A DNA stretch of 64,000 nucleotides, taken from assembly GCA_015056365.1 (NCBI GenBank), contig SVGM01000003.1, positions 62,001-126,000 of the forward strand, read 5' to 3'. Shown piece by piece: positions 43,014 through 51,850 of this stretch. How positions within the stretch are numbered: the first letter of the stretch is position 1; each line of letters starts with the position of its first letter. The notes under the pieces were generated by a model. That model saw only the letters and a program-made list of their open reading frames with translations, did not search any database and was not told the DNA's origin. The stretch comes from Clostridiales bacterium (GTDB lineage: Bacteria; Bacillota; Clostridia; Christensenellales; Aristaeellaceae). Position numbers and translations under genes: made by a program.

Positions 43014-43316
43014 ATGCGAAAGACGGTCAGCCTATGGTTTTTTGTTACCAGTCTGGCTGTGCTTCTCCTCGTCTTTGCGTCTGTAAACATGGGCATTTTT
43101 TCTTCCATCCAAGAAATGAAACAGAACAACAGCGATGCGACGATGCAGCTGTCTGACCTGAAGCTGGAGCAGGAGGAATTGAAGAGAACCAAGGACCTGG
43201 TGGGCCAAGACGCCTATGTTGAGCAGGAAGCACGCGATCATCTTGGCTTTATGATGAAGGACGAACTTCGTCTGGTAATCGTCTTCCCAGAAGACACAGA
43301 AAACCCTTCTCCGTAA
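43014..43316 (+). CDS. divIC: Divisome protein DivIC (FtsB family)
   Basis: 100-residue bitopic protein with one transmembrane helix (about 7-25) followed by a coiled coil (about 30-60, EMKQNNSDATMQLSDLKLEQEELKR) and EQEARDHLGFMMKDELRLVI, the conserved end of DivIC/FtsB. It forms the FtsL-DivIB-DivIC subcomplex of the septum. It follows yabP-yabQ. A hairpin (AAAACCCT ... AGGGTTTT, 43300-43326) overlaps its stop. Confidence 0.9.
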   Translation: MRKTVSLWFFVTSLAVLLLVFASVNMGIFSSIQEMKQNNSDATMQLSDLKLEQEELKRTKDLVGQDAYVEQEARDHLGFMMKDELRLVIVFPEDTENPSP

Positions 43317-43332
43317 CAGAGAGGGTTTTTCT
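43300..43332 (+). terminator. Intrinsic terminator of the yabPQ-divIC operon
   Basis: AAAACCCTTCT pairs with AGAGAGGGTTTT, with one bulged base, followed by TCTG; the stem includes the divIC stop codon. Confidence 0.65.
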
Positions 43333-43411
43333 GTTTGTTTGCCAGTTGCTTGGGCTTTGCTGACGGTTGAACCATCATTTCAACAAAAACCATACAAATG
43401 AGGTGTTTGCT

Positions 43412-44308
43412 TTGCGAACGGCGGCCATTGGAATCGGATCCAACTCTTTGCGTATGCTTGTCGCTGATATCCTTGATGGGCAGCTAATACGCCTGAAGCG
43501 GTACCGCGAGGGACTGCGAGTGTTCGCGGCGCTGGATGAACAAAAAAGGATTTCCAGTCAAATGATCGCTAATGCCTGTGATAGCATAGGTGTTTTCGCT
43601 GAGCAAGCCAAAGCGGAAGGGGTAGAGAAAATCCACCTGTTTGCCACGAGCGCAGTACGCGATGCCAGCAACGAGGCCGAATTTGCTCAGGCTATTTTTG
43701 ATCATACAGGTTTGCGACTGTATGTTTGTCCTGGAGAGGAAGAGGCGGAATTGTCGTTTGTTGGTGCAACAAGCGCAAAGCCTTCGGGTATGATCGATAT
43801 CGGTGGAGGCTCTACGGAGATCGTTATCGGATGTGGACGCAGCATTGATGAAGCTGTCAGTCTGCAAATGGGCGCGGTTCGCCTATACCGACAGATGAAC
43901 ATCTGCGATGAAACCAGCGCAAGAGCGGTGATCCAGCAGGCAAAGTCGTTGCTTGCTCCATATGTTCCTGCTTATACAAAAAAAACGCAGCAGGAATGGG
44001 TTGGCGTCGGAGGAACCTTTACCACCAGTGCTGCTTTTGTGCAGCAAGTGGCCTGGGATGATCGCAGCAATATTCACGGTTTTCAGCTTTCCTACAACGA
44101 TGTCATGACCGCCATCAACTTTTTAGCGCCTCTGTCCATCGATCAGCGGCAACAACTGAAATACCTGCAGCCTCAGCGTGCTGATATTATCGTACACGGC
44201 ATGGCGATTCTGGCGGCCTGCATGGAGGAGCTGCATATTCCTGTCATTTCCGTCAGCGAGTACGGAAATTTGGAGGGTTTCCTAAAAAAACATTATTTGT
44301 ACAATTGA
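43412..44308 (+). CDS. Ppx/GppA-family phosphatase
   Basis: 298 residues of the actin-like ATPase fold with IGIGSNSLRMLVADI (phosphate 1), TSAVRDASN, and IDIGGGSTEIVIG (phosphate 2, about 130-142). It has the N-terminal Ppx domain pair but no HD or C-terminal domain, so it is a short form, either exopolyphosphatase or pppGpp phosphatase. Likely TTG start at 43412, with GAGGTG just upstream; the frame extends to 43367. It follows divIC as in several Firmicutes. Confidence 0.88.
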   Translation: MRTAAIGIGSNSLRMLVADILDGQLIRLKRYREGLRVFAALDEQKRISSQMIANACDSIGVFAEQAKAEGVEKIHLFATSAVRDASNEAEFAQAIFDHTGLRLYVCPGEEEAELSFVGATSAKPSGMIDIGGGSTEIVIGCGRSIDEAVSLQMGAVRLYRQMNICDETSARAVIQQAKSLLAPYVPAYTKKTQQEWVGVGGTFTTSAAFVQQVAWDDRSNIHGFQLSYNDVMTAINFLAPLSIDQRQQLKYLQPQRADIIVHGMAILAACMEELHIPVISVSEYGNLEGFLKKHYLYN

Positions 44309-44488
44309 TATGCATATACAGATACCTTGCCTATTGGCTCTGAGAGATGAAAGATTTTCGTTTTAGGGGTTTTCTTTTCGACATATATCTGTTACAATAG
44401 AATGTAGAGAAACTGTTTTTAAGCATCAGGCACGTTTGGAACAAGTCATTGCTGTTGATGCTCAATATATTAGTTTAGGGGGATTTTT

Positions 44489-46573
44489 ATGGCTAACTTT
44501 GAAACCAAAAACATTCGCAATGTCGCCCTCTTGGGGCATGGCAGCGAGGGTAAGACTACGCTGGTGGAGTCTTTGCTCTTTGCTGCCGGCGCAATCGATC
44601 GTCAGGGCCGCGTAGAAGATGGCAATACTGTTATTGACTACGATCCCGAAGAAATCAAGAGAAAGTATTCCATCAGCGCCGCTGTCGCTCCCATTGAGTG
44701 GAACGGCAAGATGATCAACATCATCGACGTCCCTGGTTACTTCGACTTTATCGGCGAAATGATGGGTCCCCTGCGCGTTGTTGAGACCGCTGCCATCGTC
44801 GTCAGCTCTGTTGGCGATATTTCCGTCGGCGCTGAAAAGGCCTGGAAGTATGCCACCAAGAACGGCGTTGCCAAGATGTTCATCGTCAATCAGATGGACC
44901 GCGACCATGCTGATTTCATGGCCGTTGAAGCCAAGCTGCGCGAGCGCTTTGGCAATAGCGTTGTTCCTGTTCTCCTGCCCATTGGCGCTGGCGCTAACTA
45001 TCGCGGCGTAGTCAATGTTCTGGAAAACAAGGCGTATGAGCGCGTTGCCAAGGGTGCTCCCAAGGAAATCCCCGTACCCGCTGATATGGCTGATGCGATT
45101 GCTCAGGCTCTGGAAGAGATCACTGAAGCTGCCGCTGGCGCAGACGAAGAACTCATGATGAAGTACCTCGAAGAGGGCGAACTGACCCACGACGAGATTT
45201 TGGAAGGCTTCAAGGCCGGTATGTTCTCTGGCGAGATTTGCCCCGTGGTCGCCTGCTCTGCCCTTACTGGCGTTGGCGTGAGCAAGCTGCTGGATGTCAT
45301 CGCTGATTTCCTGCCCTCTCCCAAGCGCGCTGTGTACACCGGTATCAACCCCAAGACCGAAGAAGAAGTCACCCGCAGCTGCAGCGTTGACGAGCCCTTC
45401 AGTGCTTTTGTGTACAAGACCATCGCTGACCCCTTCGTTGGCAAGCTGTCCCTGTTCAAAGTCATGAGCGGTAAGCTGGCTGCTGGCGCGAACCTGTACA
45501 ACGCCACTGCTGACAAGCAGGAAAAGAGCGCTGGTATGTATGTTTTGCGCGGCAAGAAGCAGATCAACGCCCAGAATCTGAACGCTGGCGATTTCGGTGC
45601 CCTGAGCAAGCTGCAGTACACCAACACCGGTGATACGCTGTGCGATCAGGCCAATCCCATCAAGTACCCCGGTATCGAGTATCCCGTCCCCTGCATGAGC
45701 AAGGCTGTGTTCGCCGCCAAGCAGGGCGAAGAAGATAAGGTCTTCAGCGGCCTGGCCCGTCTGATGGAAGAAGATCCCTCCATCAAGATCGAAAAGAACG
45801 TGGAAACCACCGAAACACTGTTGTCCGGTCAGGGCGACCTGCATCTGGATGTGATCCGCAGCAAGCTGGCCACCAAGTTCGGCGCCAACGCCAACCTGCA
45901 GGATCCTCGTATTCCTTACCGTGAGACCATTAAGAAGACCGTTAAGGCTCAGGGTCGTCACAAGAAGCAGTCTGGTGGCCACGGCCAGTTCGGCGACGTG
46001 TGGATCGAGTTCTCTCCCACTGTTGATCCCAGTGTTGATTTCGAGTTTGAAGATGCAGTCGTTGGCGGCGTTGTGCCCCGCAACTTCATCCCCTCCGTCG
46101 AAAAGGGCCTGCGCGAGAACATCGTCAAGGGCGTTCTGGCTGGTTATCCCATGGTTGGTCTCCACGCCAAGCTGTACGATGGTAGCTACCATCCGGTCGA
46201 CTCCTCTGAAATGGCCTTTAAGACTGCTGCCCGTATTGCCTACAAGAAGGGCTGTATGGAAGCTGGCCCCACTCTGCTTGAGCCTGTTATGCACGTCGAG
46301 ATCATCGTTCCCGATGAATACATGGGCGATGTTATGGGCGATATGAACAAGCGCCGCGGCCGTATCATGGGTATGAATAAGGTCGAAGACGGCCAGCAGC
46401 TGGTTGCTGAAGCCCCCATGGCTGAGCTGTTCAAGTATGCCACTGACCTGCGTTCCATGACTCAGGCCCGTGGTTCCTTCACCACCGCCTTCGAACGTTA
46501 CGAGGAAGTTCCCGCCAACGTTGCGCAGAAGATCATCGAAAGCGCCAAGAAGGACGAGGACGAAGACGAATAA
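44489..46573 (+). CDS. EF-G paralogue (FusA2-type) translational GTPase
   Basis: 694 residues with the five-domain plan of elongation factor G, but divergent: the G1 loop is GHGSEGKTT rather than GHIDAGKTT, G3 is DVPGYFDF and G4 is NQMDRD. Domain IV and V end around 680 and a DEDEDE tail follows. Many Clostridia carry such a second EF-G, separate from the str-operon fusA, with an unclear role in translation. Codons are very strongly biased, implying high expression. Promoter not well defined (TACAAT at 44393-44398). A GC-rich hairpin follows. Confidence 0.9.
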   Translation: MANFETKNIRNVALLGHGSEGKTTLVESLLFAAGAIDRQGRVEDGNTVIDYDPEEIKRKYSISAAVAPIEWNGKMINIIDVPGYFDFIGEMMGPLRVVETAAIVVSSVGDISVGAEKAWKYATKNGVAKMFIVNQMDRDHADFMAVEAKLRERFGNSVVPVLLPIGAGANYRGVVNVLENKAYERVAKGAPKEIPVPADMADAIAQALEEITEAAAGADEELMMKYLEEGELTHDEILEGFKAGMFSGEICPVVACSALTGVGVSKLLDVIADFLPSPKRAVYTGINPKTEEEVTRSCSVDEPFSAFVYKTIADPFVGKLSLFKVMSGKLAAGANLYNATADKQEKSAGMYVLRGKKQINAQNLNAGDFGALSKLQYTNTGDTLCDQANPIKYPGIEYPVPCMSKAVFAAKQGEEDKVFSGLARLMEEDPSIKIEKNVETTETLLSGQGDLHLDVIRSKLATKFGANANLQDPRIPYRETIKKTVKAQGRHKKQSGGHGQFGDVWIEFSPTVDPSVDFEFEDAVVGGVVPRNFIPSVEKGLRENIVKGVLAGYPMVGLHAKLYDGSYHPVDSSEMAFKTAARIAYKKGCMEAGPTLLEPVMHVEIIVPDEYMGDVMGDMNKRRGRIMGMNKVEDGQQLVAEAPMAELFKYATDLRSMTQARGSFTTAFERYEEVPANVAQKIIESAKKDEDEDE

Positions 46574-46589
46574 TCTTCACGATACACAT

Positions 46590-46625
46590 AACGGGGCCGA
46601 CAGCTTGCGTCGGTCCCGTTCCTCT
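46590..46625 (+). terminator. Hairpin after the EF-G paralogue
   Basis: Stem AACGGGGCCGAC / GTCGGTCCCGTT (46590-46602; 46609-46620) followed by CCTCTG, so the U tract is poor. Confidence 0.6.
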
Positions 46626-46660
46626 GTATTGCGAAACCAAACGAACAGGAGAAGTGCCGC

Positions 46661-47584
46661 ATGATCACAACTGTTTGCATGAACCCTTGCTATGACAAAA
46701 CGGCAACCGTCAAAAAGTTGCAGGTAGGAGAAGTAAACCGTCTGAAGGATGTACGAGTGGACATCGGCGGCAAGGCCATCAATGTTGCTATTGTCCTCAA
46801 GCGCCTGGGTGTGGATGCCAACTGCATTGGCTGCCTGGGTGAGGCAGACGAGCAGAGCTTCCTGCAGCTGCTTAGCCACGAAAACGTTGACATGGAATAT
46901 ATCTCTGTTCCAGGTCAGGTTCGTACCAACCTGAAACTCGTTGATGAGGAAAGCAAGGCGATCACCGAGTTCAACGAACCCGGTCCTGCGCTGACTGACA
47001 GCGATATGAACACCTTTCTCACCCTTTTGAAGGAAAAAACGGTTGATAGTTCTTGTGTGGTTTTCAGCGGCAGACTTCCTTTGGGCTGTGCAAGCGACAC
47101 CTATCAGCGCTGTATGCATGCGATCAGTGGAAAACGCTGCGTTCTGGATGCTTCTGGCAAATCTTTGCTCTATGGCATTAAGGAAAAGCCCTATCTGGTC
47201 AAGCCGAATCTTCCCGAAATGGAAGCGATTATGAAGCATGAGCTGCGTACGCTGCGCTCTCTTCGTGATGCTGCGCTGTTTCTGATGGAATATGGCGCTC
47301 AGAACGTTATCATTTCTATGGGTAAGTATGGCGCCATGTACACAAACGGGCAAAAGACGCTGTTCGCGCCTGCCCTCCAGGTAGAAGCCAGATCCACGGT
47401 CGGCGCCGGCGATGCCATGATCGGCGGTGTATTGATGGGTCTTGAGAAATATTCTTCCATGGAAGAAGCATTCCGATATGGTGTTGCTGCGGGTGCTGCA
47501 AGCGTCATGACAGACGGAACACAGCTGCTGCGTCCAGATGACTTCAATGCTTTGGTACCCAAAGTGATGGTTCAGGAAGTATGA
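46661..47584 (+). CDS. PfkB-family kinase, 1-phosphofructokinase-like
   Basis: 307 residues: opening TVCMNPCYDKTATV, the sugar-binding GGKAINVAIVLKRLGV (about 38-53), and the ATP/catalytic loop STVGAGDAMIGG (about 248-259). Closest to FruK/LacC/PfkB sugar-phosphate kinases, with substrate 1-phosphofructose, tagatose 6-phosphate or fructose 6-phosphate possible. The usual 'GKGxN' has become GKAIN. No PTS gene is adjacent, so the substrate is not settled. Strong upstream site is CAGGAGAAG. Followed by a GNAT with 4-nt overlap. Confidence 0.85.
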   Translation: MITTVCMNPCYDKTATVKKLQVGEVNRLKDVRVDIGGKAINVAIVLKRLGVDANCIGCLGEADEQSFLQLLSHENVDMEYISVPGQVRTNLKLVDEESKAITEFNEPGPALTDSDMNTFLTLLKEKTVDSSCVVFSGRLPLGCASDTYQRCMHAISGKRCVLDASGKSLLYGIKEKPYLVKPNLPEMEAIMKHELRTLRSLRDAALFLMEYGAQNVIISMGKYGAMYTNGQKTLFAPALQVEARSTVGAGDAMIGGVLMGLEKYSSMEEAFRYGVAAGAASVMTDGTQLLRPDDFNALVPKVMVQEV

Positions 47585-48066
47585 AAACGGCCTTAGAACG
47601 AGAGTTTATCGCCTGCGGCAGGGGTGCACGGCCGATGTACGCGGACGATGCCATTCAGCTGATTCCTCGTGCCTATTACGCAAATATTCCTCACCTTTCA
47701 AACGCCAAATGCCTCATCTTTGATATTATTGACGCAGAATCTGGAAATGTGGCAGGTGAATTGGCGATTCGAGTTGGCGACAGCCCGTGTATGTTTTATC
47801 TTGGACATATAGGGTATCATATTGATCCACCTTACCGGGGAAACCATGGTGCATTCCGTGCCTGCTCCCTTGCCAGACCTCTTCTGAAAAGCTTAGGATT
47901 TGGCAGTGTTGTGATCACGACAGATGTGGACAATACGCCAAGCATCCGCACCTGTGAGCATCTTGGATGCACCCTGGAAAGCGTTGTAGACGTACCCGGA
48001 GCATTACAAATCGAGTACGAACTCAGTACGAGAAAACGCCGATATATCTGGCTGTTGAACCCATAA
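47581..48066 (+). CDS. GNAT-type acetyltransferase
   Basis: 161 residues with GHIGYHIDPPYRGNHGAFRACSLARPLLKSLG (cut to the key HIDPPYRGNHGA, the R/QxxGxG/A-type CoA loop), and NTPSIRTCEHLG near the C-terminus, a typical motif-B helix of GNATs. Substrate unknown. It starts in the stop of the preceding kinase gene; a hairpin follows at 48086. Confidence 0.75.
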   Translation: MKTALEREFIACGRGARPMYADDAIQLIPRAYYANIPHLSNAKCLIFDIIDAESGNVAGELAIRVGDSPCMFYLGHIGYHIDPPYRGNHGAFRACSLARPLLKSLGFGSVVITTDVDNTPSIRTCEHLGCTLESVVDVPGALQIEYELSTRKRRYIWLLNP

Positions 48067-48085
48067 TTGCGTTTTTACCCATTTG

Positions 48086-48130
48086 GAAAAGCAGTAAATG
48101 CCATTCTTGGTCGTTTTCTGCTTTTCTTTT
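48086..48130 (+). terminator. Intrinsic terminator after the GNAT gene
   Basis: GAAAAGCAG (48086-48094) pairs with CTGCTTTTC (48118-48126), then TTTTT. The loop is 23 bases. Confidence 0.7.
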
Positions 48131-48182
48131 TGCATAAGATAGGGTAAAATAGTATGGTATGATTGGGAAAGGTGGTGCTTCC

Positions 48183-48980
48183 TTGGAAACGACGTTGCAA
48201 GGATGCCGAATCCATTATGTTTTGCATCGCAATGAGAAGGCAGATGCACCTGTGGTCGTGCTTTTGCACGGTTGGGGCTGCGATGGAAGCGTCTTCTCGT
48301 TTTTGGAAAGAGAAATCGTAGAGCAGTGCACGCTGCTGATTATTGATTTTCCGGGTCACGGCAAAAGTGACGAGCCTCCGGAGCCCTGGGGCGTCCCGGA
48401 ATACGCGCAGCAGATGCTGTCGCTGCTGGATGAACTGCAGCTTGACCGTGTTTACGTGGTTGCCCACTCTTTTGGCGGCAGGGTTGCATTGGAATTGGCT
48501 ACCAAGAAGCCGGAGTTGATCGAAAAGCTGGTGATCACCGGAGGCGCGGGTATCAAAAAACAGCCTTCGCCTGAGCAAATGAAGCGCCAGGCTGCCTTTA
48601 AGCGGATGAACAAGATCCTCAATGCTGTGAAGAAGGTGCCTTTCCTGGCTGGCCTTGCTGATCAATTGCAGACGAAGCTGCGCCAGCGCTATGGCTCAGC
48701 AGATTATATTCGCCTGAATGAGAATATGCGCAAGACCTTCGTGAAGGTGATTTCTTATGATCAACTTGAGCTGCTTTCTCAGGTGAAGGCATCCACGCTT
48801 CTGATCTGGGGCAGCAACGATACCGAAACGCCGCTTTGGATGGGGCAACAGATGGAAAAGGAGATTCCTGATGCCGGCTTGATCGTCTTCGATGGCAGAG
48901 GACATTTTGCCTTTGCTGAGGAGTGGCAGCGCTTCACCATCATTTTGAAACAATTCTTTTTTGGAGGACAGAACGCATGA
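48183..48980 (+). CDS. Alpha/beta hydrolase
   Basis: 265-residue alpha/beta hydrolase: LLHGWGCDGS (oxyanion hole, about 25-34), nucleophile serine in VAHSFGGRV (about 94-102), an acidic residue in WGSNDTETP, and catalytic histidine in GRGHFAF (about 240-246). Substrate unknown; 4-nt overlap with the murF-like gene suggests a link to cell-wall precursors. Start at the TTG 48183 is supported by AAAGGTGG seven bases upstream; the ATG at 48159 lies too near the -10-like TAAAAT (48145-48150). Confidence 0.82.
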   Translation: METTLQGCRIHYVLHRNEKADAPVVVLLHGWGCDGSVFSFLEREIVEQCTLLIIDFPGHGKSDEPPEPWGVPEYAQQMLSLLDELQLDRVYVVAHSFGGRVALELATKKPELIEKLVITGGAGIKKQPSPEQMKRQAAFKRMNKILNAVKKVPFLAGLADQLQTKLRQRYGSADYIRLNENMRKTFVKVISYDQLELLSQVKASTLLIWGSNDTETPLWMGQQMEKEIPDAGLIVFDGRGHFAFAEEWQRFTIILKQFFFGGQNA

Positions 48981-50599
48981 GCAATGATACCTTTTTCCGG
49001 CTGATCGTTGTACTCATTCCCGCTTTGGGCTGTTTCTTTGCCGCCCGCGGTATCCTTCATTATTTTCAGCTGGAAAGCTATCAATTCCCTGGTTATTTCC
49101 GTACCCTGAACCGTAATCCTATTCACAGCTATGCTCCAGGTGTATGCGTAACGGCGTTCACGATTTTGCTCCTCTGGCTGATGCCTGCTCCCTGGAAGAT
49201 TGATTCCGCGAGCACAACTCTTTACTGGCTTCGCGTCGTCCCCTTTGTATTGATCGCCTGCATTCTGGGACGCTTGACAGCAAAGCTTCTGACTGTGAAA
49301 AAGGCGAAAAAACCGTTTGTTATCACTGGCCGAATCAAGCGGCTGTATGTGGTATATGCCTTGGTTTTGTTGGGGATTGCCGCGGTTGTTTATCAGTGCC
49401 CTCATTGGATGATGATCAGCGCGCTCTGGCCGCTCCTTCTTCCGCTGGTGGTTGCACTTGCCGGTTTGCTGGCGTGGCCTATCGAGAAACTCATCAGTGA
49501 AATGTATTTCCGCGACGCGCGTCGTAAACTGCTGTCCAACCCCAACCTGATCCGTATCGGCCTGACGGGCAGCTATGGTAAAACCACTGTAAAGCATATT
49601 CTCGGTGCGATTCTCAGCGAGAAATATCCGACGCTGATCACGCCTGCCAGCTTCAATACGCCCATGGGCGTGTCTCGCGCCATTCGTGAGCGGCTTACGC
49701 CCAGCTACCAGATCTTTGTTGGCGAAATGGGCGCCCGACATGTGGGCGATATCAAGGAAATGTGCCGCCTTGTGAAACCTACCATCGGTATCATTACCTC
49801 TGTCGGTCCTCAGCATCTGGAAACCTTCAAATCCATTGAACGCGTCGCCAAAACCAAGTACGAACTCATCGACGCTTTGCCCGAGAGCGACTCCCGGAGC
49901 TATTTCTTTGACGATGGCAGCTACTGTCTTGAGATGTATCACAAGACGAACAAGCAAAAGACGCTTTGCGGCCGGGATCCTGAGACGGCGGATGTCTGGT
50001 GCGACAATATCACCGTTTCGCCTGAAGGCACGCGTTTTACCCTGCATATCAAAAACAAGGGACAGATCGAATGTCAGACAAAGCTGCTGGGTGATCACAG
50101 CGTTCAGAATATCCTGCTTGCAGCGGCTGTCGCTAGCGATCTGAAGCTGACCCTCAAGCAGATTGCTCACGGTATTGAGAAACTGCAGCCCGTCAAGAAT
50201 CGTTTAGAGCTGATGAAAAATCCCGGTGGATTCACCATCATCAATGATGCGTTCAACTCCAACCCTGTAGGCGCAAAGGCTGCACTTGAGGTGCTCCGGC
50301 AGTTCCCTGCCAGACGTATCATCATCACACCCGGTATGGTTGAGCTGGGAGACAAGGAAGCGGAGTATAACCGTGCGTTCGGCGCCCAGATGGTTGGATG
50401 CGCAGATATCGCCATTATTATTGGCAAGAATCGCGCTACGCCTATTCTGGAAGGTCTGAAGGAGTCCGGTTTTGCTCCTGAAAACATCCACCGCGTAGAT
50501 AGCCTGGATGATTCCACCAAGCTGCTGCATACACTAGTGCGCCCCGGAGATACCGTGCTTTACGAAAACGATTTGCCGGATCATTATCAGGAAGCCTGA
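48977..50599 (+). CDS. MurF-like Mur ligase with membrane-spanning N-terminus
   Basis: 540 residues. The first 190 contain four to five transmembrane helices instead of the soluble UDP-MurNAc-binding domain. The rest is a Mur ligase: RIGLTGSYGKTTVKHIL (P-loop, about 195-211), GARHVGDI and TSVGPQHLETFK, and NDAFNSNPVGAKAALEVL (MurF-type C-terminal domain). MurF adds D-Ala-D-Ala to UDP-MurNAc-tripeptide. The ddl gene follows directly, supporting D-Ala-D-Ala as substrate, although a specialised Mur ligase of other function cannot be excluded. GGAGG precedes the ATG. Confidence 0.8.
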   Translation: MSNDTFFRLIVVLIPALGCFFAARGILHYFQLESYQFPGYFRTLNRNPIHSYAPGVCVTAFTILLLWLMPAPWKIDSASTTLYWLRVVPFVLIACILGRLTAKLLTVKKAKKPFVITGRIKRLYVVYALVLLGIAAVVYQCPHWMMISALWPLLLPLVVALAGLLAWPIEKLISEMYFRDARRKLLSNPNLIRIGLTGSYGKTTVKHILGAILSEKYPTLITPASFNTPMGVSRAIRERLTPSYQIFVGEMGARHVGDIKEMCRLVKPTIGIITSVGPQHLETFKSIERVAKTKYELIDALPESDSRSYFFDDGSYCLEMYHKTNKQKTLCGRDPETADVWCDNITVSPEGTRFTLHIKNKGQIECQTKLLGDHSVQNILLAAAVASDLKLTLKQIAHGIEKLQPVKNRLELMKNPGGFTIINDAFNSNPVGAKAALEVLRQFPARRIIITPGMVELGDKEAEYNRAFGAQMVGCADIAIIIGKNRATPILEGLKESGFAPENIHRVDSLDDSTKLLHTLVRPGDTVLYENDLPDHYQEA

Positions 50600-50621
50600 T
50601 TTTTGTGGAGGGATTCATTCT

Positions 50622-51830
50622 ATGAGTAAGATTCAGTTAGGCGTTCTCTTCGGCAGCCGCAGCTGCGAACATGAAGTGTCCATCATCAGCGCAGTGCAGC
50701 TGATGCGCTCTGTTGACCGTGAAAAGTATGACGTTATTCCTGTCTATATCAGCAAAAAAGGGGAATGGTTTACAGGCGATGCACTGCTGGACATTGCCAC
50801 TTATACGCCTTTTGATGAGAACAAGAAGGGAATCGTTCGTGTTCAGCTTGACGTAACCGCCGGCTCCGGCGCCTTGACGCGCATGGAGCAGGGGAAGGGC
50901 CTCTTCGCCAAGGATCGTCAGGTGGTCGTCGCCCGTCTGGAGTGCGTTATTCCCGTATTCCACGGTATGCACGGTGAGGACGGCTCTATCCAGGGTTTGA
51001 TGGAACTGTGCAATATTCCTTATGCTTCCTCCGGAATCGGCGCCTCCGCCATCGGCATGGATAAAGTATACATGAAGCAGTTCTTCCGTGGCTGTGGCTT
51101 CCCTGTGCTGCCTGGCATTTCCTGTCTCCGTGCGCAATGGGAGACCAATAAAGAGGGACTGATGGATACCATTGAAAAAGAAATTTCTTATCCTGTGTTC
51201 ATCAAGCCTGCTCTGTTGGGCTCCTCCATCGGCGTCAGCAAAGCGACCAACCGTGCAGAACTGGAAGATGCACTGTCGCTTGGTTTTGAATTTGACCGCA
51301 AGGTGCTTGCCGAAAAAGGCCTGAACAATCCCTTGGAACTGAATTGTTCTGTGCTTGGCTACAACGGCAATGCCCGTGCCAGCGAGATTGAAATGCCGAT
51401 CTCCGGCGGTGAGCTGCTTTCCTTCATGGATAAGTACATCAGCGGTCCTGACTCTACCAAGGGTATGGCCTCCCTCAAGCGCGTTCTTCCTGCGCCTGTG
51501 GAACCTGAGCTGTATCAAAAGATTCAGCGCCTCTCCGAAGAGATCTTTGTTGCCATGGACTGCAAAGGCGTTGTACGAATCGACTACATGTTCGACTCCG
51601 AAAGCCAGGAGCTGTACATCACGGAGATCAATACCATTCCCGGCTCTTTGTCGTTCTATCTCTGGGAGGCTACCGGCATGCCATATTCCCAGCTGATCGA
51701 TGAGATGGTACGCTGCGCGATGGAGGCTCAGCAGGATAAAGACGACAGCAATTACGCCTATTCCTCCGACATTCTTGCCGGCATCTCGCTGGGTGGAAAG
51801 ACGGGAGCCAAGAACGGAAGCAAGCTTTAA
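50622..51830 (+). CDS. ddl: D-alanine-D-alanine ligase
   Basis: 402-residue ATP-grasp ligase: GVLFGSRSCEHEVSIISA (N-terminal EHEVS), HGMHGEDGSIQGLMEL, IKPALLGSSIGVSKATN, and a C-terminal RIDYMFDSESQELYITEINTIPG with the metal-binding ExN. Slightly longer than the 350-370 of most Ddl because of insertions and a 30-residue tail. Joins two D-Ala made by Alr and supplies MurF. Confidence 0.93.
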   Translation: MSKIQLGVLFGSRSCEHEVSIISAVQLMRSVDREKYDVIPVYISKKGEWFTGDALLDIATYTPFDENKKGIVRVQLDVTAGSGALTRMEQGKGLFAKDRQVVVARLECVIPVFHGMHGEDGSIQGLMELCNIPYASSGIGASAIGMDKVYMKQFFRGCGFPVLPGISCLRAQWETNKEGLMDTIEKEISYPVFIKPALLGSSIGVSKATNRAELEDALSLGFEFDRKVLAEKGLNNPLELNCSVLGYNGNARASEIEMPISGGELLSFMDKYISGPDSTKGMASLKRVLPAPVEPELYQKIQRLSEEIFVAMDCKGVVRIDYMFDSESQELYITEINTIPGSLSFYLWEATGMPYSQLIDEMVRCAMEAQQDKDDSNYAYSSDILAGISLGGKTGAKNGSKL

Positions 51831-51850
51831 CCAAAGATTGAAGGAGTACT

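Noticed and set aside
44462..46294. 610-codon antisense frame opposite the EF-G paralogue
   Set aside because: Translates to a composition typical of antisense to biased codons, no motif or ribosome site, and overlaps a well-supported gene.
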